Below the pieces are notes generated by a model. The model was not told where the DNA came from. It searched no databases and was given only the letters and a program-made list of their open reading frames with translations. From Halorientalis persicus (GTDB lineage: Archaea > Halobacteriota > Halobacteria > Halobacteriales > Haloarculaceae), in the NCBI RefSeq assembly GCF_900110215.1, contig NZ_FOCX01000002.1, positions 281,648 through 345,647 on the forward strand: a DNA stretch of 64,000 nucleotides, given 5' to 3'. Shown piece after piece: positions 9,935-18,015 of this stretch (position 1 is its first letter; each line of letters opens with the position of its first letter). A program made the position numbers and the translations under genes.

Positions 9935-10045
9935 CGCTGCGACGTTTCCGCAACCGACGCGCACGGACGGCGCACCCGTCCGGACGCGAATGGGCCAGGA
10001 TGGCTAGTCGAAGCCGTTTTATCTACGTCTTACCAACGGATAGGT

Positions 10046-10651
10046 ATGCCTGAGGAGGGGGTGGACGAGTCCAAGCGGTCGACGTTGCGCCGGTTCGCAG
10101 CGATCGGCGCGGCCAGCCCCCTCGCTCGCTTCCAGTCCGACGAACGGAGCGACAGCGACGCACCCGACGCCATCGCGGGCTACGTCGCCGCGACACCCGG
10201 CGCACACTTCTCGAAGCTCCGGGACGACCTGCAACTGGGCACCGGCGAGACCCAGCACCACCTCCGTCGGCTCGTCCGGGAGGGAGTCGTCGAGAGCCGC
10301 AAGGACGGCGACTACCGCCGGTACTTCCCGGCCGACCGGTTCTCGGAGTTCGAACAGGTCGCGCTGGGGTACCTGCGCCGGGAGACACCGCGAGGGATGC
10401 TCGTCGCGCTGTTGCGCGACCCGGCGCTGACCGCGAGCGGCCTGGCCGACCGACTGGATGTCTCGACGCCGACGGTCAGCAAGTACGCGAGCGAACTCGA
10501 GACGGCGGGTCTGCTCTCGCGGACGGACGGCTACGCCGTCGAAAGCCCGGAGACGATCATGCTCTTGCTCGTGCGGTACGCCGACTCGTTCGACTCGGAC
10601 GCCGCGGCGCTGGCGGCCGAGGCCGATACGCTACTCAGTTACGACGCGTAG
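10046..10651 (+). CDS. Transcription regulator with two winged-helix domains
   Basis: A 201-aa cytoplasmic protein. The first winged helix covers about residues 45-95 (IAGYVAATPGAHFSKLRDD, then TGETQHHLRRLVREGVVESRKDG). The second is at about 110-165 (VALLRDPALTASGLADRLDVSTPTVSKYASELETAGLLSR). Tandem wHTH proteins of this kind are common haloarchaeal regulators. The target is unknown and the divergent/convergent neighbours give no hint. The N-terminal RRFAAIGAASPLA segment is short and weakly hydrophobic, not a clear membrane anchor. Confidence 0.85.
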   Translation: MPEEGVDESKRSTLRRFAAIGAASPLARFQSDERSDSDAPDAIAGYVAATPGAHFSKLRDDLQLGTGETQHHLRRLVREGVVESRKDGDYRRYFPADRFSEFEQVALGYLRRETPRGMLVALLRDPALTASGLADRLDVSTPTVSKYASELETAGLLSRTDGYAVESPETIMLLLVRYADSFDSDAAALAAEADTLLSYDA

Positions 10652-10677
10652 AAAACGAGCGGACGCGGACGTGGGCT

Positions 10678-10929
10678 TCAGGCCGTGACTTTCCAGGTCG
10701 TCGAGGAGGAGTAGCCCCACTTCTCGACGTCGACCTCGAAGTCGCCGTTCTGGATGGCGGGCATATTGGTGCCGACTTCCTTGGCGGACAGATCCAGTGC
10801 GTCGCCGATGAGGCGTGATTTGAAGTAGGTCTGGGTGTCGGCGTTCTCACGGAGGTACTCGAGGATGCGGGACTGTTTCTCGGAAAGGCTGGTCGCCGCC
10901 TGGGTCGTCGCAGTCGCGGTCGCGCTCAT
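10678..10929 (-). CDS. Small haloarchaeal protein (DUF7123-like)
   Basis: An 83-aa protein. After a Thr/Ala-rich head it carries a helix-turn-helix-like core (SEKQSRILEYLRENADTQTY, then LIGDALDLSAKEVGTNM) and ends in a WGYSSSTTWKVTA strand. It looks like a winged-helix-like small protein widely conserved in haloarchaea. The function is unknown and the family number is from memory. The promoter is probably the gtaaggttcccttta region read on the minus strand, about 30 nt upstream. Confidence 0.75.
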   Translation of the reverse strand: MSATATATTQAATSLSEKQSRILEYLRENADTQTYFKSRLIGDALDLSAKEVGTNMPAIQNGDFEVDVEKWGYSSSTTWKVTA

Positions 10930-11073
10930 ACTAATCCGTACGGTAAGGTTCCCTTTAGCGGGTTTGGTACAGACGGTTAACCGCCTGCTGTCTGGCGGTT
11001 TTGCGCATCCGTCGGAGAGAGAACGGTCCGGGATCGATGACGAGGCGGGTCCGTTGGTACAGCCGGGTAACGG

Positions 11074-11469
11074 TCAGAGGTCCTCTTCGATGATCTCGCC
11101 GACCGCGAAGTTGGACTTGACTTCGGTAACCTCGACTTTCACGCGTTCCCCGATCTCGGCACCGGGGACGATGATGACGTAGCCGCGTTCGACGCGGGCG
11201 ATCCCATCGCCCTGTTTGCCGATGTCCTCGATCTCGACGTAGCGGATCTCGCCGGCCTCGACCGGGGGCTGGGGCTCCGACGAGGGCGTTTCGGGCTCGT
11301 CCTCGGACGGTTCTTCCCGCTCGCTCTCGATGAGCGCCACCCGGTAAGTGTCCCCGGCTTCGACCGAACCAGTGTCGAGTTCGCGCTGTGGTACCTCGAT
11401 CACGTACCCGTCCTCGCTCCGCTCGACTTCGGCGCTGAACAAACACAGGAGTTTATCAGATATCTCCAA
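11074..11469 (-). CDS. TRAM-domain RNA-binding protein, TTG start
   Basis: A 131-aa protein. The N-terminal half starts MEISDKLLCLFSAEVE and includes an acidic linker (SEDEPETPSSEPQPP). The C-terminal half is a TRAM beta-barrel (VEIEDIGKQGDGIARVERGYVIIVPGAEIGERVKVEV, about residues 75-131), which binds RNA. Such archaeal single-TRAM proteins act as RNA chaperones. The start is TTG. It is supported by a strong Shine-Dalgarno GGAGGT on the minus strand (11476-11481) with six nucleotides of spacing, which is unusual in this mostly leaderless genome. Confidence 0.88.
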   Translation of the reverse strand: MEISDKLLCLFSAEVERSEDGYVIEVPQRELDTGSVEAGDTYRVALIESEREEPSEDEPETPSSEPQPPVEAGEIRYVEIEDIGKQGDGIARVERGYVIIVPGAEIGERVKVEVTEVKSNFAVGEIIEEDL

Positions 11470-11550
11470 GGTTAGACCTCCATGGGTATGTGGTAGGCCT
11501 ACAGTAAAGAACTTGCCCGTGGCTCGGCCCTTGACCGGCGCTCTGTCCCC

Positions 11551-12270
11551 TCAGTCCAGCGGCGTCCCGTCCGGTCGCTTCTGTCCCTCCGAATCGTGGA
11601 CGACGACCTCGCCCGGCCCCGTCTCGACCGGTTCGTACGCGTCCCGAACCGCGATGGCCTCCTCTATCTCCCGGATCGCTCGCTCTTTCAGCGCCGCGGC
11701 CAGATCCTCGGCCTCGGCCCGCGAGATGTCCCGTCCCAGCCCCTCACACTCGTGGGCCCGGACCATACCCTCGCTATCCACGGCCTCCCCCATCGGCTGG
11801 CTGGTGCCCCCGAGTGCGACGGAGAACGGGTAGGTCCGGCAGATCAGCGGTCGATCCTCGTGGACCGTACAGGCCCCCGTACCGGCGTCTCCGTGAGGCG
11901 TCTCCGACGCCTCTCGCTCCTCGTAGAAGGTGCAGTCGCCACAGTCGTCGGTCTGGAGCGCCCACTCGAACGTCTCGCCCTCCGGACCCGCTGGCCCGTC
12001 TTCGAGGCCGTAGGGCATCGGCCGGGCCACGTCACGGAAGTCGTACTCCTCGTCGCCGGTATCCTGTACCCGCCGAATCTCGTCGGGGAAGACCGTCGCC
12101 GTGTGGGGTTCGGACTCCCCGTTCTCGTCTCCGTCCTCGCTTCCGCAGGTTTCGGCCTTGCAACAGGCTCCACAGCGTGTACACTCGAACCCGATTTCGA
12201 CGATGGCGTCGGCGAGGGCGGCCACGTCGAGGTCGCGCGCCCGGTCGAGTTCGGCTTCGAGGCTCTCCAT
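11551..12270 (-). CDS. YkgJ-type cysteine-cluster protein (Fe-S or Zn)
   Basis: A 239-aa protein of the CxxCxxCC family. The signature is CTRCGACCKAETC near residue 30. Further Cys/His residues follow in DDCGDCTFYEE, CTVHEDRPLICRTYPFS and HECEGLG. Family members are thought to bind zinc or an Fe-S cluster, with no fixed biochemical role. I use the ATG at 12270; an in-frame start at 12330 would add 20 proline/arginine-rich residues unlike the rest. The upstream gap to the 12440 gene on the other strand is shared as a divergent promoter region. Confidence 0.82.
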   Translation of the reverse strand: MESLEAELDRARDLDVAALADAIVEIGFECTRCGACCKAETCGSEDGDENGESEPHTATVFPDEIRRVQDTGDEEYDFRDVARPMPYGLEDGPAGPEGETFEWALQTDDCGDCTFYEEREASETPHGDAGTGACTVHEDRPLICRTYPFSVALGGTSQPMGEAVDSEGMVRAHECEGLGRDISRAEAEDLAAALKERAIREIEEAIAVRDAYEPVETGPGEVVVHDSEGQKRPDGTPLD

Positions 12271-12439
12271 GGGCGTCGTTGTCGGTCGACGCCCAAAAGG
12301 AGGCGGTCTCGGGTCCGCCGACGTCGACACCCGGCAAGGCGGGTTCGTCCCCGGTCAGCCCGGAGACGCGGAAACAGCCCGGTATCGACAACGTCTGTCA
12401 ACGTTCACCTTTATTACCTGTCTATTGAATGTAACACTC

Positions 12440-13132
12440 ATGAGTTCGGACGACGATCCGACGGGGAACGACGAGGGTGGACAGACAGCCCAGGGCGGGC
12501 AGACCGGCGGCCAGACGGGTGGCCAGACCGGTGGACAGCCCGGACAGGCTGGCCAGGCTAGCGGGCAGACTGGCGGACAGCCAGGGCAGACCCAGCCCGG
12601 CCAGGGGCGTGCCCAGCAGGTCCAGACCGGCCCGAGCGCGACCGACGTGCTGAACCGGCCGGCCGGTCAGTCGGTCGTGAAGTACGTCGTCGGCATCTTC
12701 GCCGTCGTCGGCGTCGGTATCGGTCTCACCGCCATCCTCGCCGACTCGCTTCTCGGTGGCGGAGGCACAGCCAGCTCCACGGGTTTCATCAGCTTCGGCA
12801 TCACGCTGATGGCGTTCGGCGTCGCGATCTTCGGTGGGAGCATCCTGGCGGCAGTCATCGGGTTGCAGGACTTTCTCCAGATCGGCAAGGTCGACAACCA
12901 GACGTACTTCCTCGCGTTCGTCAGCAACGCCGCGGGCTTCGTCGTGATGGGCATCATCGTGGCCCTCCTCATCACCGTTCTCGGCGGCAGCGGTGGCGGT
13001 GCGGGCGGTGGCAGCGGTGGCAGCCTCGGTGATTTCATCGTCGGCTCCATCGTCATGGCGATCCCAGCCGGACTCGTCGGCGCTGGCGTCACCTGGCTGC
13101 GCGACTGGCAGCCCGGGATCGCCAAGAACTGA
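12440..13132 (+). CDS. Membrane protein with Gly/Gln repeat head
   Basis: A 230-aa protein. Residues about 12-70 are low-complexity GQTGGQTGGQ/GQPGQ repeats, an intrinsically disordered cytoplasmic or surface head. Four hydrophobic segments follow (VVKYVVGIFAVVGVGIGL, FISFGITLMAFGVAIFGG, AAGFVVMGIIVALLITVLGG and IVGSIVMAIPAGLVGAGV), separated by Gly/Ser-rich loops. No catalytic motif is visible and I do not recognise it. A TATA-like cctttattacc lies about 30 nt before the ATG. It converges on the PolB2 operon. Confidence 0.72.
   Translation: MSSDDDPTGNDEGGQTAQGGQTGGQTGGQTGGQPGQAGQASGQTGGQPGQTQPGQGRAQQVQTGPSATDVLNRPAGQSVVKYVVGIFAVVGVGIGLTAILADSLLGGGGTASSTGFISFGITLMAFGVAIFGGSILAAVIGLQDFLQIGKVDNQTYFLAFVSNAAGFVVMGIIVALLITVLGGSGGGAGGGSGGSLGDFIVGSIVMAIPAGLVGAGVTWLRDWQPGIAKN
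12470..12640 (+). repeat. In-gene GGQTGGQ/GQPGQ coding repeat
   Basis: Tandem imperfect repeats of ggcgggcagaccg / ggtggccagaccgg type encode the Gly/Gln/Thr head of the membrane protein at 12440. Unit length is 9-15 bp, so copy-number slippage between strains is plausible. Confidence 0.7.
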
Positions 13133-13150
13133 TCGGCACCAAATTTTCCG

Positions 13151-15358
13151 CTATCGACCGAACGCCGACAGCGACGCGTCCGTCCGCTCCGCGAGGTAGT
13201 CCTCGATGTCTCCGCGACGCCAGCCAAGCGGTGCACAGACGCTCTCGGCCGCCCGAACGAGCCGGTCGGCGTAGCACTCGGCGTCGTAGTCGGTCGGGGA
13301 CTCGCGGGCCAGACGCACCCGCTCGCGGGAATCACAGTCGTCGTCGGTGACGACGTAGCGTACGCGCTGACCGGCGTGGCGGTCGATTCCCGCGTCGGCG
13401 AGTCGATCCAGTGCGGCGACCGAGTGGGTGTACTGGTCGTAGGCTGCCCGATCCTTCGAGACGCGCTTCTCCACGATCAGGTCGCCGGGATCCACGGCAC
13501 CGGTCCGGAGGTCCCGGAGCTGGCCGGCGAGCCGATCACAGATCGGTTCTGGCTCGTGGTGTGTGTCGAACGTCCGGATCAACTCGCGCTGGCAGTCGGC
13601 GACGAACGGCGGCGTGCTGTCCTGCCGGCACTCGATGCCGCGGTAGGTGTAGCCGTCGTCGGACGAGTCGGGATCGGTGACCTTCCCGAAGTACTTCGTC
13701 AGCGCGCCGGACTCGCTGTCGGCCCGGGGCACGAACGCGATCCAGTCGTAAGCCGCCTCGTACTCCAGCGGGACACCGGACGAGCGTTGCTCTCCCGGGC
13801 CCTCACTCGCTCCGCTCGCGGGGACGCCCGCCTCGGTGGAGACCCGCTCGGCCAACTCGTCGAGGGGCGTCCGATCGCGGTCGGGTACGTCCGGCGCGGC
13901 GGTCACCCACAGGCTGTCGACGATGCCGTGCAGCACGCGCCAGCCGCCGGCTTCCAGTTCGGCTTTCGCGTCCAGCAGGATCTCGCGGGCGTAGGCGTTG
14001 ATCGCCTCGTGGCACTCGATCCGACCGAACTTGGCGTTGGAAAAGCCCTGATAGCCAAAGCAGGAGACGAGGATCCACTTGATCGCCTCGATTTTCCGGT
14101 CGAGTGCCTGCCGGCGTTCGGGGTCGTCGGTCGCCGCTCGCTCGCGTTTCATCGCCCGGCGGTCGGTGACGAGCGGGGCGAGCACGTCCGGGAGGTAGCC
14201 CCGGTCGTCACAGACACTGTAGCCCAGTCCAGGCACGTCCGCACGGTCGTGACAGTCACAGCAGACCGTCTCGGGGCTCAGGTTGTACTCGATCATGATC
14301 GACGGGTAGAGGCTCCCGAAGTCGAGTTCGTGCACGTCCTCGTGGACGCCCACCGCGGGTTCGAGGGTGTGGCCGCCGCGGTCGGCGTCGGCGAGCGTGC
14401 GCGCGGACTTGAACCGCTCGTGGCGGTAGGAGCGCCAGGGCACCAGCACGCCCCGGTCGCGAGCCTCGCGGATCTGGATCGCCGTCAACACGTTCCCGAT
14501 GGAGGCCCAGGCGAGTTCCTGCAGGGGTTTCCACGACCGTGCGACCAGATCGAGACAGCCGTCCAGCCCGGCCTGCTCGTAGAAGAACGTGTTCGAGCGG
14601 TCGACGACGGCCCGACCCGGAACGGTGTACCGCGCGGGCGAGTGATGGACCTGCCCGTAGCTCTCGTAGGTCGAGTCCCCGGCCAGACGCTTCCAGCCCG
14701 GCCGGCGGCCCAGTTGCAGGGTCTGGCCGGTCGTCGCCGCCGCCTCGTACAGCGTCGGAATCGTCGCGCCCGCGTCCAGGACCAGCACGTCGGGGTCAGT
14801 CTCGGCCACGGCGTCGGCGACCAGCGTGACGAGATCACCCGTATTTCCTTCGTGGGAATCACCGTCGACGGTCACCGAATCGAGCGGGTCGCCGTTGCGA
14901 GCCGCTTCGGGCGTGCCGAGTTCGAGCGTCCGCAACTCGCGGTCGGGCACCGGCGACAGACCCCGATCCAGACAGTACCGGAAGCCGGGCGAGAGGTCCA
15001 CGCCGTAACAGCGGTACTCGCCGGGGCGGCCGAGGTCGACGAGTTTGGTCGCTACGGACCGAACTCGGTCCACGCGGTCGACGGTGACCCGGAGGACAGG
15101 TTCGGGGTCGGCACGCCACCCGCGACGGCGGCGCTCGACGGTCGTGGCGGTCACGTCGAGCATATCGGCGACGGTCTCGCGGGCGGCCGCGACGGGGCCG
15201 TCCTCGCGGGTGACCCACAGCGTCGGCGCGTAGTCGGTGTCACGGGTCGCCGTCGCGCCGTCGTCGGTACACTCCCAGACGAGCGGGTCGCCGGACCGCG
15301 TCCGGCCGCCAGCGGCGCTTCGCGCCTCGCCGTCCGCGAAGTCGACGGTCAACGTCAT
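13151..15358 (-). CDS. polB2: B-family DNA polymerase of the PolB2 type, catalytic sites altered
   Basis: A 735-aa protein. Polymerase motif A is intact (DFGSLYPSIM near residue 350). Motif B reads KWILVSCFG where active B-family enzymes have KxxxNSxYG. Motif C reads HGIVDSLW near residue 477 where active enzymes have YGDTDS, so one of the two metal-binding aspartates is an isoleucine. Exonuclease motif I (LELGTPEA) also lacks the DxE pair. Archaeal PolB2 proteins are known for such losses and are suspected of accessory or translesion roles. The start overlaps the stop of the upstream small gene (4 bp), and a RecA-like gene precedes that one, so this is a three-gene operon. Confidence 0.88.
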   Translation of the reverse strand: MTLTVDFADGEARSAAGGRTRSGDPLVWECTDDGATATRDTDYAPTLWVTREDGPVAAARETVADMLDVTATTVERRRRGWRADPEPVLRVTVDRVDRVRSVATKLVDLGRPGEYRCYGVDLSPGFRYCLDRGLSPVPDRELRTLELGTPEAARNGDPLDSVTVDGDSHEGNTGDLVTLVADAVAETDPDVLVLDAGATIPTLYEAAATTGQTLQLGRRPGWKRLAGDSTYESYGQVHHSPARYTVPGRAVVDRSNTFFYEQAGLDGCLDLVARSWKPLQELAWASIGNVLTAIQIREARDRGVLVPWRSYRHERFKSARTLADADRGGHTLEPAVGVHEDVHELDFGSLYPSIMIEYNLSPETVCCDCHDRADVPGLGYSVCDDRGYLPDVLAPLVTDRRAMKRERAATDDPERRQALDRKIEAIKWILVSCFGYQGFSNAKFGRIECHEAINAYAREILLDAKAELEAGGWRVLHGIVDSLWVTAAPDVPDRDRTPLDELAERVSTEAGVPASGASEGPGEQRSSGVPLEYEAAYDWIAFVPRADSESGALTKYFGKVTDPDSSDDGYTYRGIECRQDSTPPFVADCQRELIRTFDTHHEPEPICDRLAGQLRDLRTGAVDPGDLIVEKRVSKDRAAYDQYTHSVAALDRLADAGIDRHAGQRVRYVVTDDDCDSRERVRLARESPTDYDAECYADRLVRAAESVCAPLGWRRGDIEDYLAERTDASLSAFGR

Positions 15359-15687
15359 TCGTCGACCCCGCCCGGCCAGGGGCGCTCGATCGCGGTCTGG
15401 CAGGCGTCGACCTCGCGCCCGCTGTCGTCCTCAGCGGCTTCCAGCGCGGCCACCCGCTCTTCGAGGGCGGCGATGGTCGCCTGCTGTTCCAGCGCTACCG
15501 ACAGCAGGACCGGGACGATGGGCGAGTCGTGGTTCAGGTAGCCGCAGGCGTCGGCGTGGGCGCGAGCGTGCTCGAACAGCCGGTCGAAGTGTGGCTCGTC
15601 GCGTCGGCGGAGCGCCCGCCGGTAGTCGCTCCAGTCGGCGCGCAGTCGCTCCAGCCGATCCCGGAAGGTCGGGTTAGTGCGCCCCAT
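15355..15687 (-). CDS. Small PolB2-associated coiled-coil protein
   Basis: A 110-aa protein between the RecA-like gene and polB2, overlapping both (14 bp and 4 bp), so the three are almost certainly co-translated. The N-terminal part is basic and aromatic (RDRLERLRADWSDYRRALRRRDE). The C-terminal part is a short coiled coil (QQATIAALEERVAALEAAEDD). No enzyme motif is visible. Its context implies a linker or clamp role in a PolB2 complex (inference). Confidence 0.75.
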   Translation of the reverse strand: MGRTNPTFRDRLERLRADWSDYRRALRRRDEPHFDRLFEHARAHADACGYLNHDSPIVPVLLSVALEQQATIAALEERVAALEAAEDDSGREVDACQTAIERPWPGGVDE

Positions 15688-16360
15688 CGACGGTCACCTC
15701 CGCGGGGCGGGGGTAGTCGTCCTGAGCGGGCCCGTCGCCGGCGGCCGGCGCGCGGGCGGCCAGCACGCGCCGCCAGAACGCGAGCGTCGTCTGGACGATA
15801 CCGTCCCCCTGCGGGTAGACCAGCGTCTCGAAGTCGTCGGTGACGAACCGTGGCCCCTGTGGCGTCTGCCGGCACTCCACGGTGCGGTCGGCGGCCGCCG
15901 CGAGGGGTTCGCCGAGGCCCTCGGGATCGGTCCGGGTCACCAGCACCGGGACCGCGTGGTCGCGGGCGACCCGGGCGACGGTGGCGAGACTCCGGAGCAG
16001 GAGGACACGGCCCCGGGACACGTCGTCGGCCCGGTAGGGTGCGTCCATCGCCGGCAGGACGACCAGCGCGGTGTCGTCGGTCACCACGTCTGGCAGTCGG
16101 CGCACCAGCGCGACGTGCTGATGCGCGGTGAACCCGCGAGCGATCCGGATGCGGTCGAGCGCCCGCGGGTCCGGGGCGAGTCGGGCCAGCCGGTCGGTGC
16201 GTGCGTACCCGCGGCTGTCGACCCAGCGGACCTGTCCACCGCCGAGCGCGTGGTCGAGGACGAGCGCACGGAGCGGTTCGCCGGCTCGCTGGCCGTCGGT
16301 CGCGAGCAACTGGATCCCGGAGTCGAGCGTCGGCAGTTCGGGGAGTCGAGTGCGATCCAT
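15674..16360 (-). CDS. RecA/RadA-like protein lacking Walker A (ImuA-like partner of PolB2)
   Basis: A 228-aa protein. The start context LPELPTLDSGIQLLA resembles RadA, but the expected GxxGxGKT loop is absent. The middle and end are RadA-like: DTALVVLPAMDAPYRADDVSRGRVLLLRSLATVARVA followed by AVPVLVTRTDPEG, matching the Walker B strand and the conserved VTNQV-type strand. It is probably an ATPase-dead RecA paralogue that recruits or regulates PolB2, analogous in context to bacterial ImuA beside ImuB/DnaE2 (inference). The ATG at 16360 is preferred over in-frame starts upstream because a TATA-like ccctttt (minus strand, 16382-16390) lies 22-30 nt before it. Confidence 0.78.
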   Translation of the reverse strand: MDRTRLPELPTLDSGIQLLATDGQRAGEPLRALVLDHALGGGQVRWVDSRGYARTDRLARLAPDPRALDRIRIARGFTAHQHVALVRRLPDVVTDDTALVVLPAMDAPYRADDVSRGRVLLLRSLATVARVARDHAVPVLVTRTDPEGLGEPLAAAADRTVECRQTPQGPRFVTDDFETLVYPQGDGIVQTTLAFWRRVLAARAPAAGDGPAQDDYPRPAEVTVDGAH

Positions 16361-16403
16361 ACCCGGACCGAGTGGGGCCATCGAAAAGGGCGCTGGCGCG
16401 TCG

Positions 16404-16422
16404 TTTCCGGAAGTTCCGGAAA
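16404..16422. promoter_or_regulatory. Perfect 19-bp palindrome upstream of the PolB2 operon
   Basis: The sequence is TTTCCGGAA-G-TTCCGGAAA, a perfect 9+1+9 inverted repeat. It starts 44 nt upstream of the RecA-like start codon, just beyond the TATA/BRE region, where an activator or repressor would bind. A very similar element lies at the same distance from the orc gene. Confidence 0.72.
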
Positions 16423-16528
16423 GCCCGGTCCCGGTCACGAGCGGAGGTTCGCGGCCCTGAACGGAAGGTTTCGCGGGTTTCCAGAAGAGTTGTCACGGTG
16501 CGGGGTCGCCGTCGCGGTCGCCGGTGGC

Positions 16529-16834
16529 TCAGGCGTGTTTGGCCGCGAGCACGTCGACCTCCTCGATCTGGGGGTCTTCGGCGAGCAGGTCGTCGGCCTG
16601 CTCCAGCAGCGCGGCGGCGATCTCGCCGTCGAGGTGGGCCTGCCGGCCGTCCTCGTCGGGGAACGTGTCGAAGATGCCGAACGTCGACTCGCCCATCCGG
16701 AGGGCGAACCAGGTCGTCGTGTCGGGTTCGTCTTCGGCCATCGGGAGCGCCGACTCCAGGAACTCCTGGACCTCGGATTCTTTGCCGTCCTTGGCTTCGA
16801 GTCGTGCCAGCAACGCGTACTCGGAGTCACTCAT
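16529..16834 (-). CDS. Antibiotic biosynthesis monooxygenase (ABM)-fold protein
   Basis: A 101-aa protein with the dimeric alpha/beta ABM fold: YALLARLEAKDGKESEVQEFLESALPMAEDEPDTTTWFALRMGESTFGIFDTF, and then the QAHLDGEIAAALLEQADDLL helix. Such proteins are small heme- or quinol-type monooxygenases or fold relatives without activity, and the substrate cannot be inferred. The gene stands alone between the PolB2 operon and orc. Confidence 0.85.
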   Translation of the reverse strand: MSDSEYALLARLEAKDGKESEVQEFLESALPMAEDEPDTTTWFALRMGESTFGIFDTFPDEDGRQAHLDGEIAAALLEQADDLLAEDPQIEEVDVLAAKHA

Positions 16835-16905
16835 GGGAGCGCGTTCTAGTTGGCCGAGAGCGGAATAAACCTGTCCGTGGCGGAAATCGGTCTGTGGCGC
16901 CGGCG

Positions 16906-17928
16906 TCAGCCCTCGTCGGCCGCGGGCTCGACGACCCGATATGTGCGGTCGCGGCTCGTGCCCTCCGCGACCAGCAGGTCGTACTGGACCATCTTCCCGA
17001 GGTAGTTCCTGACGGTGCGGTCGGTCTTCGGGTCGTCGACGGCTTCCCGATAGCGCCGGTACAGCGTCGAGGGGTCGATCCGGCCGGCGTCTTCGACGAT
17101 CTCGTAGACGGCCCGCTGGTGGGGCGTGAGGGTGTCGAGGGTGCGCCGGTGGACCGCCGACCGGCCGGCCGGGACCGCTTCCGCGACGATTTCGTCGGTG
17201 ATCGTCGCCGCAGTCGTCCGCTGGGCGCGCCGGGCGGCGTTCCGGAGGATGCTGATCGCCACGCGGGCGTCCCCCGCGGCGGCGTCGGCGATGTCGCGCA
17301 ACTGGTCGGGCGTCACGGCGTCCGCCGTCAGCCCCCAGCGGGCACGCGCCTGCAGGATCGACGTGAGCTCGTCGATCCCGTAGCGGTCGAAGCCGATCCG
17401 CTCGCTCCCCCGGAGGCGACTGCGCAGTCGGTCGTCGGCCCCGGCGAACAGGTCCGCCTCGCGGTTGGCGATCAACACGAGCGAGACGGTCGACAGCGCG
17501 TGCAGGTCGTAGAGCACGTCCGCCGACTCCAGCTGGTCGGCCTCGTCCAGCACGACCACACAGGGGGGCCCGTCGTACCGGCGGAGCCGTTCGAGGAGTT
17601 CGTCGTGGGGCGTCGACTGCCGGTGGATGTCGACGGTCTTGCCCAGCCCTTCGAGGACGCGATACAGCGCGCGAAACCGCGAGTAGTTCTGCCAGCAGTT
17701 GACGTACTGGGACGCCACGTCCAGGTGCTGTTCGCGCAACTGCTCGACGGTGTAGCGAGCCACGCAGGTCTTGCCCACGCCCGACGGGCCGGTGATGATC
17801 GCCGGGCCCGCGGGCTCGCCCCGCGTCACCGGTTCGAGGACCTGTGACAGGTGTGTCACCTCGCCGTCCCGATGTTCGAGTTCGTGCGGGACGAACTCCG
17901 CACGCAACACTCGGGCGTCCTCGATCAT
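16906..17928 (-). CDS. Orc1/Cdc6 family AAA+ ATPase paralogue
   Basis: A 340-aa replication-initiator-type AAA+ protein. Walker A is GPSGVGKT (residues 47-54), Walker B VVLDEAD (about 119-125), sensor 1 VLIANRE and sensor 2 GDARVAISILRNA. A C-terminal winged helix spans about 270-335 (LTPHQRAVYEIVEDAG ... DRTVRNYLGKMVQYDLLV). Haloarchaea carry many Orc paralogues, only some linked to origins. I see no ORB-type repeats beside this one, so an origin is not supported. The promoter region has a palindrome matching that of the PolB2 operon, which suggests a shared regulator and perhaps a stress or repair role. Confidence 0.93.
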   Translation of the reverse strand: MIEDARVLRAEFVPHELEHRDGEVTHLSQVLEPVTRGEPAGPAIITGPSGVGKTCVARYTVEQLREQHLDVASQYVNCWQNYSRFRALYRVLEGLGKTVDIHRQSTPHDELLERLRRYDGPPCVVVLDEADQLESADVLYDLHALSTVSLVLIANREADLFAGADDRLRSRLRGSERIGFDRYGIDELTSILQARARWGLTADAVTPDQLRDIADAAAGDARVAISILRNAARRAQRTTAATITDEIVAEAVPAGRSAVHRRTLDTLTPHQRAVYEIVEDAGRIDPSTLYRRYREAVDDPKTDRTVRNYLGKMVQYDLLVAEGTSRDRTYRVVEPAADEG

Positions 17929-17971
17929 GTCAGACCCCTGTGGTGCCAGCGGCTTAACTGGTGGCGTGTCG

Positions 17972-17990
17972 CTTCCGGAATTTCCAGAAA
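17972..17990. promoter_or_regulatory. 19-bp imperfect palindrome upstream of orc
   Basis: The sequence is CTTCCGGAA-T-TTCCAGAAA. Seven of nine positions pair between the arms, and 16 of 19 bases match the 16404 element. It starts 44 nt upstream of the orc start codon, the same offset as at the PolB2 operon. A TTAA (17954-17957) in the TATA position lies between the palindrome and the gene. Confidence 0.65.
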
Positions 17991-18015
17991 GGCTGTCACA
18001 CGCTCACCCGTCCGC

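Noticed and set aside
12470..12640. Regular repeats as a possible CRISPR array
   Set aside because: Units are 9-15 bp without spacers and lie in frame inside a membrane-protein gene; they encode Gly/Gln repeats.
17929..18015. Replication origin beside the orc gene
   Set aside because: No cluster of ORB-type repeats (TTTCCANTGGAAA-like with G-run) and no long AT-rich unwinding region; only the single palindrome shared with the PolB2 promoter.
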